A stretch of DNA of 64,000 bases from NCBI RefSeq assembly GCF_041596335.1, contig NZ_JBFHIT010000016.1, positions 12,505 through 76,504 of the forward strand. The letters are read 5' to 3'. The DNA is from Mangrovibacterium sp041596335. Lineage in GTDB: Bacteria > Bacteroidota > Bacteroidia > Bacteroidales > Prolixibacteraceae. Shown here one piece after another: positions 8,785-18,766 of the stretch (within the stretch, counting starts at the first letter, position 1; every line of letters begins with the position of its first letter). The notes under the pieces are model-generated. The model was given only the letters and a program-made list of their open reading frames with translations. It ran no database searches and was not told where the DNA came from. Made by a program: the position numbers and the translations under genes.

Positions 8785-11628
8785 CTAACCCCTGCGGCAA
8801 ATCACATTGTAGGGGCAACTTTCACATTTTCGCTTTTTAGTTGTTTGGTCGAAGCAGTTGTCGGAGGCAAAGATTTCCTCCAACAGACTCTGCAAACTAG
8901 CGACGAAAGGTTCGGATATTGAATTGTAAACCACCGGCTGACCTTTCATTTTTACCGCAGGATTAAATTCATCGGTAAAGAATTGATCGATTTTATAGAT
9001 CGATGGCAGGATGGGACTTACCCCTGTCATGCGACTGTAAATTTCGGAATACACGAGGGTCTGAAAAATTTCCTTGGGACGATTATCGGACTCGCGACGA
9101 TAAAACTCTTCGAATTCTTTGAAAACCAACTCCAGACTGCGGCCTGTCTTGTAGTCGATAATCCGAATCCCGTCTGCCGTTTGATCAATTCGGTCAACAA
9201 TTCCACCCAATTTTATGCTTCGCTCCTGCCCTTCAACCTGCAACTTAAACGTCGCTTCGCACTCCCCCTCCAATTCCAGAATTTTAAATGGCGCAAACGC
9301 TTTATCGTTTTCGAGCATTTTAGTCAAATACATCCTCAAGTTCTCCGCTATCAGAATATTTTTCCCCGTAATTTTGATATTCTTCAATGCTTTATCCTTA
9401 TAATACTCCCGGATAAGGGCATCGTGAATTGCCCGTTGAATCAAAGCTTCATTTTTCAACAATTCATCCAGTCCGGCAGCAGTTACCGTTTTGTCATTGA
9501 AATGCCCGTATAGAAGTTCCGATGCAAAATGAAAAAGGTTTCCAAAAAGACGTGGATCCACATCTTCCAGCAGCTCATCGGCCTCTTTAATTCCGGCAAC
9601 ATATTTAAAGTAGAATTTCAACTTACAATCCAGATATACACTCAGCGCACTCGGGCTCAATCGGCGCTCGGCGTATCGTGAAAGCAATAGCTCCCGATGC
9701 TTTGCTGTGGATGGAATTGCGATTGGCTGCGGCTCGGTTGATTTAAAATCAAAATTCAGCTGATAAAGCTCGGGCTTTACCGGCGAGTCATATAACAGCT
9801 GAAAAAGATACCGGCTCATCTCGCCACTATTCATGCCATCTCCCGACGAATCGTAGACAAGTACAATTTCTTCCGCACGATGAACCAACCGATAAAAATA
9901 ATAAGCATACATGGCATCGTGCTCTTCGTATGCCGGCAAACCGAACGCCTTCCTTAAGTTATAGGGAATAAAAGAGTGTGTGCTCGAACTATTCGGCAGC
10001 CGCCCTTCATTGACTGAGAACATAAACAGTCGCTTGAAATCGAGGTTTCTGGTTTCGAGCACCCCCATTACCTGAAGTCCGGAGAGTGGTTCACCTTCGA
10101 ACGGGATGCTGATTCGCTGTAGATGTTGCATCAAAATGCGGTAAAAAAGCGCGAGAGATATTTTCGCGGGGTGGTGTTTTAACAAGGTCGCCTGCAAGCG
10201 CTGTATCACCAAATAAACCTGATACAAGTATTCTGCATCGAGCGCCGGATTCGTTTCATCCTCCGAAGCCTCTCCTAATCGTTGCGCCAACTGTTTCACC
10301 ACCTGCAATAAATAATCCGAACAAGCCTCCCACGAAGTCATCCGCCGGAATATTTCCCCCAGCAACTTATCTTGATTCAAATCACTGATTCGCACATAAA
10401 TCTTATTCTGCAGGTGAATATCACGAACAATCTCTTTGGTTGTCGGACAAGCCAACAGTTGATGATTCAGCAGCGCCAAAACGGGCTTGTAATAAAAAGC
10501 GTCCTCACCTCCATAGAATCTGTAATTTTTCTGCAGATCAACCAATTGTATAATAAAACTATACACAGGAGTATTTTGCACAGGATACCCCATTGTGATG
10601 TTGATTTTATTGAATCGGCCTCCGGCTGCCGAAACCAAGGGAACGAGCAGACTTTCATCAGCCAAAACCATAGCGACATCATCAAATCGAGGATTGGGAT
10701 TTGAAGCACCTGCAAACAACGGATGATTTATCACTTGCGTTTGCGACACCTGTCCCGGAACCGACACAATACTCACCTTGGGTACTGCCTGATTTCTGCC
10801 GAGCAATTCGAAGCCTTCGGGCGGTGGAAAAGCAACCAGGTTTCGGCGGATAAAAAGTCCGGCTTCGTGCTGCACATCCGCTACAAAAGCCGGATCATAA
10901 TCCCAGAAAAATTCACCTTTACCATTCTTCTGAAACTGCCTGAAAAGCTTTTCTTCGGCGGCATTCAGCGCGTTGAACCCGATAAAAAGGTAATGCTCAG
11001 ACGAAAGAGCCTTTTCCATGTCATCATTCCAGTTTTCGACCAAATCGCGATAAACCATGCCGGTGTATGCCAGTCCTTCGGTTTTCAACTCCTTACGAAA
11101 ACGGTGATAAACGGAGGCCAACTTATTCCAGATTGCCATAAATTTCTCCCGATTGTTCGACGCTCCGGCTTTCCCAATGCTTCCCCAAAATTTTTCAATG
11201 GCTTGCTTTTGTTCAGCAGTCAAATAATCAAAACGGCTTTCAATTTCCTTTAGATCCGAAATATTCCGAAATAAATCATCTGCATGAAGCAGATATTTAT
11301 CCATATCATTGAAATCGTTGAGCAGAATTTCGCCCCAGAAAAAGAAATCATCCAACTCCTCTTCATGTCCCGTTTCATCTTTGTAAATTTGATGCAGAGT
11401 AAGAATCTGGCTGATATGGTCTGATATTTGCAAGCCGGAAAGATCGGAAACAAGTTGATTGATTGTGATGACCTCGGGCCCAAGAACCGGACTGGCGACC
11501 AAATCGTTCAGATAGGCATTAAAAAAGATACTCGAACGCCGACTCGGAAAAACGAGCGTTACACGGTCAATCCGCTCTCGATATGATTGGTACAGAAATC
11601 GGGCAACTTGCTTCAGAAAAGGCTCCAT
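8785..11628 (-). CDS. AddB-like PD-(D/E)XK nuclease with Fe-S cysteine set
   Basis: A 947-residue protein resembling AddB/RecB-type subunits of double-strand break-repair nuclease complexes. The N-terminal region is a helicase-like fold that lacks a convincing Walker A (VTLVFPSRRSS instead), as in AddB. The C-terminal nuclease domain carries GGIVDRID (Asp812) and IIDYKTG (Asp825, Lys827), the PD-(D/E)XK core. Four cysteines fit the AddB-type Fe-S cluster: Cys668 (LDCKLKF) and Cys935, Cys938, Cys944 (CESCPYNVIC). The usual AddA-type UvrD helicase partner is not next to it in this window. It most likely acts with AddA encoded elsewhere in end resection. The gene is monocistronic and convergent with trmD. 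Confidence 0.85.
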   Translation of the reverse strand: MEPFLKQVARFLYQSYRERIDRVTLVFPSRRSSIFFNAYLNDLVASPVLGPEVITINQLVSDLSGLQISDHISQILTLHQIYKDETGHEEELDDFFFWGEILLNDFNDMDKYLLHADDLFRNISDLKEIESRFDYLTAEQKQAIEKFWGSIGKAGASNNREKFMAIWNKLASVYHRFRKELKTEGLAYTGMVYRDLVENWNDDMEKALSSEHYLFIGFNALNAAEEKLFRQFQKNGKGEFFWDYDPAFVADVQHEAGLFIRRNLVAFPPPEGFELLGRNQAVPKVSIVSVPGQVSQTQVINHPLFAGASNPNPRFDDVAMVLADESLLVPLVSAAGGRFNKINITMGYPVQNTPVYSFIIQLVDLQKNYRFYGGEDAFYYKPVLALLNHQLLACPTTKEIVRDIHLQNKIYVRISDLNQDKLLGEIFRRMTSWEACSDYLLQVVKQLAQRLGEASEDETNPALDAEYLYQVYLVIQRLQATLLKHHPAKISLALFYRILMQHLQRISIPFEGEPLSGLQVMGVLETRNLDFKRLFMFSVNEGRLPNSSSTHSFIPYNLRKAFGLPAYEEHDAMYAYYFYRLVHRAEEIVLVYDSSGDGMNSGEMSRYLFQLLYDSPVKPELYQLNFDFKSTEPQPIAIPSTAKHRELLLSRYAERRLSPSALSVYLDCKLKFYFKYVAGIKEADELLEDVDPRLFGNLFHFASELLYGHFNDKTVTAAGLDELLKNEALIQRAIHDALIREYYKDKALKNIKITGKNILIAENLRMYLTKMLENDKAFAPFKILELEGECEATFKLQVEGQERSIKLGGIVDRIDQTADGIRIIDYKTGRSLELVFKEFEEFYRRESDNRPKEIFQTLVYSEIYSRMTGVSPILPSIYKIDQFFTDEFNPAVKMKGQPVVYNSISEPFVASLQSLLEEIFASDNCFDQTTKKRKCESCPYNVICRRG

Positions 11629-11739
11629 AAAAAATATTTTTTGTAAAGATAGTACATAATTTAAATCGATTTAAACGCAAAAAATCCGTTTGTCACCATG
11701 CATTTCAAGATGAATAAATTACCACAAAAATTTTCGACT

Positions 11740-12444
11740 ATGAAGACGACAATCAGTTTACTCACATTCCTGCTGGCAACGACGTTTCTGTCGGCCCAAT
11801 CAACTGTAAACCCACTCGAATCGACGCCCTACATTGAAGTTACAGGCGAAGGTGAAATGGAGGTAATCCCGGACGAAATTTATCTTCAATTTACGTTAAC
11901 AGAACGATATGAGGGGCGAAATAAATCGGATCTAAAAAAACTGGAAAGTGAAATGAGAAAGAAACTCAATGCAGCGGGACTCAACATGGATCACCTTTCG
12001 GTGGCTGATGCCAATTCTGATTACGTTAAAATCGTTCGCAAGAAAAAAGATGTTCTAGCGTCAAAAGATTATGAAATGAAAATCAAAACAACTGACGAAT
12101 TGAGCCGACTTTGGGACCTACTGGATGACATGAAAGCCGAGAAAGCGTTCATTAGCCGGGTAGACCATAGCGATATGGACGCTTTAAAAAGAGACGTGAA
12201 AATTTTGGCCGTAAAAAACGCCAAGGAAAAGTCGGACTACCTACTGAATGCTCTCAATCAACGTACAGGAAAAGTTCTATTTATTCAAGAGCGCGAAACC
12301 TACTCACAACCCTACCTGCGAAAAACGATGGCCTTAAGCATGATGGACGCAGAAGCCGACATTCCGCCGGTCACAGAACAGGAACTCAGTTTCCAAAAAA
12401 TAAAACTCAATTACAAAGTTTTTGCACGATTCTCCATTCAATAG
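11740..12444 (+). CDS. SIMPL domain (DUF541) periplasmic protein
   Basis: A 234-residue secreted protein. Upstream ATGs exist at 11698 and 11710, but ATG 11740 begins a clean signal peptide (MKTTISLLTFLLATTFLSAQ), so I choose it. The mature part shows the SIMPL/DUF541 pattern: IEVTGEGEMEVIPDEI, then the conserved Lys/Asp-rich core and A-K-E-K-S-D-Y-L-L-N-A-L. SIMPL proteins form oligomeric periplasmic or outer-membrane-associated structures of poorly defined function. The gene diverges from the AddB-like gene, and a good terminator follows. Confidence 0.88.
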   Translation: MKTTISLLTFLLATTFLSAQSTVNPLESTPYIEVTGEGEMEVIPDEIYLQFTLTERYEGRNKSDLKKLESEMRKKLNAAGLNMDHLSVADANSDYVKIVRKKKDVLASKDYEMKIKTTDELSRLWDLLDDMKAEKAFISRVDHSDMDALKRDVKILAVKNAKEKSDYLLNALNQRTGKVLFIQERETYSQPYLRKTMALSMMDAEADIPPVTEQELSFQKIKLNYKVFARFSIQ

Positions 12445-12523
12445 AAGCTATAAACCTGCGACAGTAGCGACAATAAACTGTCGAAAGGAATCAAGCGACA
12501 AACAACCAATAATTAAACCCGAA

Positions 12524-12554
12524 AACGCTCAGATTTTTCTGCGCGTTTTTTTTT
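12524..12554 (+). terminator. Rho-independent terminator after the SIMPL gene
   Basis: AACGC-T-CAGA pairs with TCTG-C-GCGTT across a TTTT loop (12524-12547, one internal mismatch) and is followed by a T-run to about 12554. The rest of the 12445-12774 gap holds nothing I can name. Confidence 0.85.
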
Positions 12555-12774
12555 CTCCTTGTTTTATGCCACGCAATTTTAGAAAGCTGAGACCGACCAA
12601 CAATCGCTCCATGCCAGTCATGAATTGCCATCGATACTATATAAAAAAAGAAAGCTTTTGTAAACTCGTACATATGCTAAACAACTGATTTCACTTACAA
12701 AACAAGACTTTTTTTTGCTCCTTCTGGTTTTTAGTCGTAGCTTATATTATTGATTACCATAAAGCCACTGCATT

Positions 12775-14076
12775 ATGAAACAAAATAATCATTTAAGCCA
12801 AATCGATGTCGACGCCTACGCCGAATACATCGGAAATCAGAAAGTTGAGTATTTAAGAAGCATGGCTGAGGTTCTACAGGACAGGGAATGGGCTCATATA
12901 AATTCCACCTTCGAAGGCGGTGGAGTGGCAGAGATGCTTAACAGTATCGTTCCTCTGGCCCGAAATCTTGGAATCAACACCAACTGGTATTGCATTGAAG
13001 GAGATAAATCGTTCTACTCAATTACAAAACGCTTTCATAACATCATTCAGGGAGTTGATCAAAAATTCACATTGGAAGATCTTTTTGACATCTATATCAA
13101 AACCAATCAGAAAAATTTTGAAAATATCGTAATCAAAGAAGATTTCACGGTTGTTCACGACCCTCAGCCTTGTGCTTCCATTATACATGGAAACTATGAT
13201 AGCAAATTGATATGGCGCTGCCACATAGACACTTCCGAAGCAAACGAATTAATCTGGAACTTCCTGCTTCCATACATCAACAACTACGACGGAGTGATTT
13301 TCTCGATGAAAGAATTTGTAAAAGCCGGGATTAAAAAGCCGGTTTACCAAATCTCACCAGCCATCGATCCGTTAACTTTCAAAAACAGGCAACGAACACA
13401 CGAAGAAGCACTTGACACACTCGATCCGCTGTTAAAAGAATATCAGATTGATCCTGAAAGGCCAATCATTCTTGCTGTTTCACGCTATGACATCCACAAA
13501 AACCAAAAGACGATTATTGAAGCGTTTAAAAAACTAAACCGCGATAAAAAAATAAAAGCACTCAAGCCTCAGTTGATACTTGTTGGCAATTCGGCAGACG
13601 ATGATCCGGAAGGAATGGAAATGTATCAGGATATTTTGCAGGTAATTAATGGCAATAAAGATATTTACCCCTTGTTGAATATTCCGGACAACGATAAAAA
13701 CATAGGAGCGCTAATGAAATTGGCGAAGGTTTTTATTCATGTATCAACCAAGGAAGGCTTTGGCCTTGTGGTTACTGAGGCTTTATGGCAAGGAACACCA
13801 GTAATCGGCAGCAGTGTGGGTGGTATAGTAACCCAAGTTTTACCCGGGAAAACCGGCTATTTAGTCGGCCCAATGGATACAGACAGCATTGTGTCGCACG
13901 CCAAGCATTTGCTTTTAGAAAAAGAGGAACGCGCCAGAATGGGCACTCAAGCGGTTGAGCATGTCCGCGAAAACTTTTTGATTACCGGATTGGTCGAAAA
14001 ATACATTAAACTCATGCGGTTTCAATTGGGGATCGACTATCCTTATTTTAAAATTCTTCCTAGTCCGCACAGGTAG
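12775..14076 (+). CDS. GT4 glycosyltransferase, trehalose synthase (TreT)-like
   Basis: A 433-residue GT-B glycosyltransferase. The N-terminal half has AHINSTFEGGGVAEML and VVHDPQPCASI, close to the patterns HVNST-GGGVAE and VHDPQP that I know from trehalose glycosyltransferring synthase (TreT). TreT makes trehalose from an NDP-glucose and glucose. The C-terminal half is GT4-like: VSRYDIHKNQ (nucleotide-sugar binding) and STKEGFGLVVTEAL with the E-x7-E pair Glu327/Glu335. No signal peptide is present, so it is cytosolic. No other trehalose gene is nearby, and substrate identity is inferred only. Long gaps (about 330 and 370 bases) flank it, so it is probably transcribed alone. Confidence 0.8.
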   Translation: MKQNNHLSQIDVDAYAEYIGNQKVEYLRSMAEVLQDREWAHINSTFEGGGVAEMLNSIVPLARNLGINTNWYCIEGDKSFYSITKRFHNIIQGVDQKFTLEDLFDIYIKTNQKNFENIVIKEDFTVVHDPQPCASIIHGNYDSKLIWRCHIDTSEANELIWNFLLPYINNYDGVIFSMKEFVKAGIKKPVYQISPAIDPLTFKNRQRTHEEALDTLDPLLKEYQIDPERPIILAVSRYDIHKNQKTIIEAFKKLNRDKKIKALKPQLILVGNSADDDPEGMEMYQDILQVINGNKDIYPLLNIPDNDKNIGALMKLAKVFIHVSTKEGFGLVVTEALWQGTPVIGSSVGGIVTQVLPGKTGYLVGPMDTDSIVSHAKHLLLEKEERARMGTQAVEHVRENFLITGLVEKYIKLMRFQLGIDYPYFKILPSPHR

Positions 14077-14452
14077 AATTCCTCTTCATTCGCTAATGAA
14101 AACAGATGCTCATCCACTGCAAATCGCTATTTTTTGTCTAGCGTCCCACAATCGAAACCTTCTTGTGTTGACTAACTTAGGGTCAACCTCTATTAACGAC
14201 TGCCGCTTTTTTTTGCCATCCAGCATCTGGGATACACACAACAGACCGATCTAAAAATCGCCTTTCGTATTCAGCAATATCAAATTCTCCAATTTCAATT
14301 CGGCAGACAATATCGGCTTATAAAATGAATGAAAAATTCGGGAACACAAGAGTTGCGTTCACAAGCCAAACAAATTTTCACGATCGAATTAAGGTCAATC
14401 TAAAATTAAAATCTATTTTTAGTAAAGTATATTGCAATGCAAAATCAGCTGT
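14077..14452. other. Intergenic region without a recognisable gene
   Basis: About 375 AT-rich bases between the GT4 gene and the AsmA-like gene. I find no RNA structure or coding frame that convinces. No strong terminator follows the GT4 stop. Confidence 0.5.
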
Positions 14453-17400
14453 ATGAACAAAAAGAGGACTGCCATAAGAAATAAAACATACAGACGGATT
14501 GCTGCCATTTGCGCTATATTGGTAGCAGCTCTGTTGTTGAGCATCACTCTGGCTACCCCCGGTTATATAAAACGACACCTGAACGACTATATCTTCAAAT
14601 CGAGCAAGGGTGAATACGGGATTTCATTTTCCGGCATCAGCGCCAACCTATATACCCGAACAATTGTAATTGACTCACTACAACTTATCCCTCTCAAGAA
14701 AGATCAGAATCACTATGCGGTTTACACTTCAAATTTAAAGGCGACGGGTGTTTCCCCGATCGCGTTTTTGCTGCACCACCGTCTGAAGATCGACCGGTTG
14801 GTAATTCGAAAACCAAAGTTTGAAATAATAGGCAGTGATGGACTGAAGCGCGACACCCCAAACCGGGATGAACTTTTTAGTCGGCTAAGGCCATTTCTTA
14901 ATCGAAGCCTCAAAGGAATTACGATTCGGGAAATCAGACTAGAGCAGGCCTATCTGGCTCACTATGGCTTGCAAAATCAGAATAAAGCGCTGAGTTCGGT
15001 GAATGATCTGGAAATAGGCATCCGAAATTTTAAATTAGATTCTACGGTTTTGAGCCGGGGAGATGAATTCTTTCATGCCGACGATATTTTTGTACGAATC
15101 GTGGATTTTAACCGCCTGCTGGGAGATAGTCTTCATCGTGTTCATGTACATGAGTTGACCTACTCCATCGAACAAAATAACATTACAGGAAAAGACTTCA
15201 GTCTTCAGCCTATAAATGACAGCACAAAAATAGAAACCCGCTACTGGATTGACATACCGACGATTAAACTAAAATCAAACAACCTTCGCGATATAATCGG
15301 AAACGATTCCGTCTGGATTGATTCAGTACAAATCGCGGAAGCCAACATCCGAATTAAACCCGGGGTAAATTCCCGAAAACTTAGCTTTAGAGACCTTAAA
15401 CAATACGATTTGTATGACTTGGTGAGAAATGACTTCAACTTCATTAAGATTAACTATCTGCACCTTCATGCCAATCAACTAAAATTTGAGCCGAGAACTC
15501 CGGCGATTGACAACACACAAATACTATCCGGAATTGATGCCGAAGCAGAAAATTTCGAGCTCGATTCCTCCGGTAATTACCGACTGGACAAAATTCTGTA
15601 TGCCGATCAAATCAGCTTGAAGGTAAATGCCTATTCACTAAAACTAAACGATCAGGTTCACCGGTTTGAAGCGTCGAATATTGAAGTATCAAGCCGCGAC
15701 AGCATGCTAAAAGCTGAAGCATTACGCCTGACTCCATCCACCGAAAAACACAAACTGCAGACCACCGTTGAATTGCAAACCGATAGTATCCGAATTGGTA
15801 AGGTGAATTTGTCGCGCCTATTCCATTTTCGCGAAATGCCCATGGATGAATTGAGCATATACAGTCCGAAGGTAACTGTGAACCAACATTCGAACGAAAT
15901 CGGGAAGCAACAGGACGAGGAAAGTTTATTGTATCAATTTATCCGCGACTACATCAAAGGAGTTTATGCAAATGTGATTGCGATTAATCAGGGACACATT
16001 GTGTTTAACGACTACCGGAATGCCAGGGATGACGGGCACCTGAAAGTTGACTTCGATTTCAATCTAACTGATTTCATGCTTGATTCGGTGAGTGCACGCC
16101 AAACTGAAAAACTATTTTTTGCCACCAACTTTGATCTGACATTCAGCAACTACCAAATGCAATTAGCCGATCAGCTCCACATTTTGCAGGTTGAGAAAAT
16201 TGCGGTTTCGAGCCTTCAACAACTAGCCACCATCCAAGACTTACATTTGTTTCCCGACAAATCAAAAAATGCAAGACGAATGCTGGAACGCCTAAATCGC
16301 TCGGAATTGTACGAAATTGAAATTCCTAAATTACAGCTTCAACACACCGATATCCACCATGCTTTTTTCCGGAAATCGCTGAATATAAACCGGTTCACAA
16401 TAACAAACCCGAAGATTTATTTTGAAGTGTTTGCACACCAACGCCAGACGGATGAAGGAGTAAACCTGGAAGAGTTTTATGGGCTACTGCAAAATTACAT
16501 TGAGGAAATCAGCATTGAACAAATCGCGCTGGAAAACGGCGAACTACAGTTTATCAATCATAGCCGAAAAGGAAGAACGATCAATTTAAAGAACGATTTT
16601 AGTCTCAATCTCGATCAGTTTCGGCTCAATCGGGAGGAATTGCACTCAAACCGGATGCTGTTTTCCGATAATTTTGAACTGAAAATCAAAGACCACCTTT
16701 TTAAGCTATCTGACAATGTGCATTTTTTAAAAGCCAGCGAAATCAGCCTGTCGTCGTCCAAATCAGAGGGTATCATTCACAACGCCCTGCTTTTCCCCGA
16801 GCTTAGCAGCCCCGACTACGACAAACTTCCGTGGCACATCCAAATTAGTGTTCCCAAAATCCGCCTGAACAAAATTGATCTGGCGAAGGCTGTTTTTAAC
16901 GAGATCCTCGATGTTGGATCAGTTGAGGTTGAATCTCCGGTTATTCAAGTCTACCGAAACCGCGAAGGAGATGACAAATTCAACTTCAAAGACCTAACCA
17001 TTCCTCTGCCTGAAGAATTGAAAGAGCTGAATCTGGATCAGGTGAGCCTAACTAACGGCAAACTAATAATGTATAAAAACAGCCGAACAAACAAAACTCA
17101 GCTGGCAGGTTCGAGCGTCAGCCTGTCTCTATTGGATGTCAAGCTAAAACGAACAGCCGACAATAAAACAGCTCGTTTTTCGGCAAAAGATATTGATACC
17201 AGACTTACAAATCTGACCCTTTCGCCAACAAAAGTTCCTTATGTTATTCACGTTAAAGACATTGATTTCTCCTCGGGACAAAAGAAACTGGAACTTAACG
17301 AACTGCAAATCGAACACACAGGAACCAGTCCGGATCAAGTGATCTCGATCCAATTTCCTCATTTAAAATTCGAGCAACTGGATCCAACCGACGCATTCGA

Positions 17401-18697
17401 CCATAACCGCTTTCATGCTTCGCGCATCCTGGTCGATAATCCGGTTTTCAACCTTCGCGAAAAAGAAAGTAAGCAAAGACAAAACCCGCTATACATCAAA
17501 CTCTCACCAGACCTTAACGCGATTATGGACGAACTTTCAGCCGGTAAAGTATTGGTAAACAATGCCACTTTCAACTTTTTTGGCCGGAAGCACAACCGAA
17601 AACTGAACTCGGTAGACATTGAGATGAACGATGTTATGCTGGACAGTACGCTGTCGGAAAAACCGCTTGGCGCAGAGGATCTTACAATTATCAGGCGAAA
17701 CATGCAGTACACCGACAAGCATAATCTCTACGATTTGCGCGTCGACCAGCTTGCGTACTCAACCCGGTCGAACAACCTGACCCTTTCCGGACTCCATATT
17801 ATTCCTCGTTTCGGGCCCGATGATTTTCAGAAACAGATTTCGTTCCAGCAGGATTACTATTCCGGCGACGTAAAACAACTTAATGTCGGCAACATTGATC
17901 TGGACAAGTGGTTTAAAGATCGGGAGCTTATTGGCGAGAATGTTGCTATTGAACAAGCCAACCTGCTTATTTACCGGGATAAGAGAGTTGACATCGACCC
18001 AAATCGTTTTCCGCCAATGCTTCAGGATGTTTTTCGGAAAATTGAGATGCCCTTTTATTTCGATACACTCAAACTGAATCGTTCAACAATAATTTACTCG
18101 GAGCAAGCCATTGAAACTCCGGAGCCGGGCCGCGTAAGCTTTGAGCAACTAGAGGCTGAACTTTATCCGTTTACCAACCTTCGTCAGTCCCGGTTTATTC
18201 ACCCTAATATATACTTGAACGCCTCGGCCAAACTTATGGGAGCGAGTGAATTAAAAGCAGGGTTCAAATTCGACATGAATTCGCCCGTGAATCGTTTTGA
18301 AGCCGAAGGTTCGTTAGCCCCATTCGACCTCACCGCAATGAATCCGATTACCGAAAACGGCGCGTCCATTTCTGTTCGCTCCGGACAGTTAAACCGATTT
18401 GAATTTGAGTTTAGCGGAGATTCAGTGGCGGTAAACGGGAAACTACGATTTGCGTACGAAGATTTGAAAATTTCGATTTTAGCGTATAAAAACGGGAATA
18501 CGAAGGAAGCTAAATTCCTGAGTTTTCTGGCCAATAGCCTCATGTTGAAGTCAAAAAGCCCGCGCACCCGTTTTTTACTTCCAGACGATATACGCTACTA
18601 TCGCGACCCCAATAAATCGACCCTCAACTATTGGTGGAAAGCAGTATTTAGTGGTGCTAAAAATACATTTGGCGTAAAAGAAGATACCGATGAGTAA
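14453..18697 (+). CDS. Giant AsmA/DUF748-like inner-membrane-anchored protein
   Basis: A 1,414-residue protein with one N-terminal TM helix (about residues 13-36 after a basic MNKKRTAIRNKTYRR), then a very long predicted periplasmic part rich in alternating beta strands. Repeated units follow a pattern like 'L-x-I-D-x-L-x-I-x-x-P-x-I/F', the look of AsmA/TamB/YhdP-type beta-groove proteins. These are implicated in bridging inner and outer membranes for lipid transport. The C-terminus (LRFAYEDLKISIL...FLSFLANSL) resembles the end of Bacteroidota AsmA/DUF748 proteins. ATG 14453 is chosen over a TTG at 14432. It is transcribed alone and ends at a strong bidirectional terminator. A specific function cannot be assigned from sequence. 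Confidence 0.75.
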   Translation: MNKKRTAIRNKTYRRIAAICAILVAALLLSITLATPGYIKRHLNDYIFKSSKGEYGISFSGISANLYTRTIVIDSLQLIPLKKDQNHYAVYTSNLKATGVSPIAFLLHHRLKIDRLVIRKPKFEIIGSDGLKRDTPNRDELFSRLRPFLNRSLKGITIREIRLEQAYLAHYGLQNQNKALSSVNDLEIGIRNFKLDSTVLSRGDEFFHADDIFVRIVDFNRLLGDSLHRVHVHELTYSIEQNNITGKDFSLQPINDSTKIETRYWIDIPTIKLKSNNLRDIIGNDSVWIDSVQIAEANIRIKPGVNSRKLSFRDLKQYDLYDLVRNDFNFIKINYLHLHANQLKFEPRTPAIDNTQILSGIDAEAENFELDSSGNYRLDKILYADQISLKVNAYSLKLNDQVHRFEASNIEVSSRDSMLKAEALRLTPSTEKHKLQTTVELQTDSIRIGKVNLSRLFHFREMPMDELSIYSPKVTVNQHSNEIGKQQDEESLLYQFIRDYIKGVYANVIAINQGHIVFNDYRNARDDGHLKVDFDFNLTDFMLDSVSARQTEKLFFATNFDLTFSNYQMQLADQLHILQVEKIAVSSLQQLATIQDLHLFPDKSKNARRMLERLNRSELYEIEIPKLQLQHTDIHHAFFRKSLNINRFTITNPKIYFEVFAHQRQTDEGVNLEEFYGLLQNYIEEISIEQIALENGELQFINHSRKGRTINLKNDFSLNLDQFRLNREELHSNRMLFSDNFELKIKDHLFKLSDNVHFLKASEISLSSSKSEGIIHNALLFPELSSPDYDKLPWHIQISVPKIRLNKIDLAKAVFNEILDVGSVEVESPVIQVYRNREGDDKFNFKDLTIPLPEELKELNLDQVSLTNGKLIMYKNSRTNKTQLAGSSVSLSLLDVKLKRTADNKTARFSAKDIDTRLTNLTLSPTKVPYVIHVKDIDFSSGQKKLELNELQIEHTGTSPDQVISIQFPHLKFEQLDPTDAFDHNRFHASRILVDNPVFNLREKESKQRQNPLYIKLSPDLNAIMDELSAGKVLVNNATFNFFGRKHNRKLNSVDIEMNDVMLDSTLSEKPLGAEDLTIIRRNMQYTDKHNLYDLRVDQLAYSTRSNNLTLSGLHIIPRFGPDDFQKQISFQQDYYSGDVKQLNVGNIDLDKWFKDRELIGENVAIEQANLLIYRDKRVDIDPNRFPPMLQDVFRKIEMPFYFDTLKLNRSTIIYSEQAIETPEPGRVSFEQLEAELYPFTNLRQSRFIHPNIYLNASAKLMGASELKAGFKFDMNSPVNRFEAEGSLAPFDLTAMNPITENGASISVRSGQLNRFEFEFSGDSVAVNGKLRFAYEDLKISILAYKNGNTKEAKFLSFLANSLMLKSKSPRTRFLLPDDIRYYRDPNKSTLNYWWKAVFSGAKNTFGVKEDTDE

Positions 18698-18703
18698 AGG
18701 GCA

Positions 18704-18752
18704 AAAAAGCAAGTTCCAACTTTCAAAATCAGAAAATTGGAACTTGCTTTTT
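18704..18752. terminator. Bidirectional terminator between convergent genes
   Basis: A 13-bp stem, AAGCAAGTTCCAA with TTGGAACTTGCTT, with T-runs on both strands. It serves the AsmA-like gene (plus) and the GT2 gene (minus), which end on either side. Confidence 0.9.
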
Positions 18753-18766
18753 ATCCGTTTTTAAAA

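Noticed and set aside
10723..11253. 176-codon plus-strand frame
   Set aside because: Entirely antisense to the AddB-like gene, no motif, and composition of a shadow frame.
12422..12688. 88-codon plus-strand frame after the SIMPL gene
   Set aside because: It runs through a clear rho-independent terminator and has no motif.
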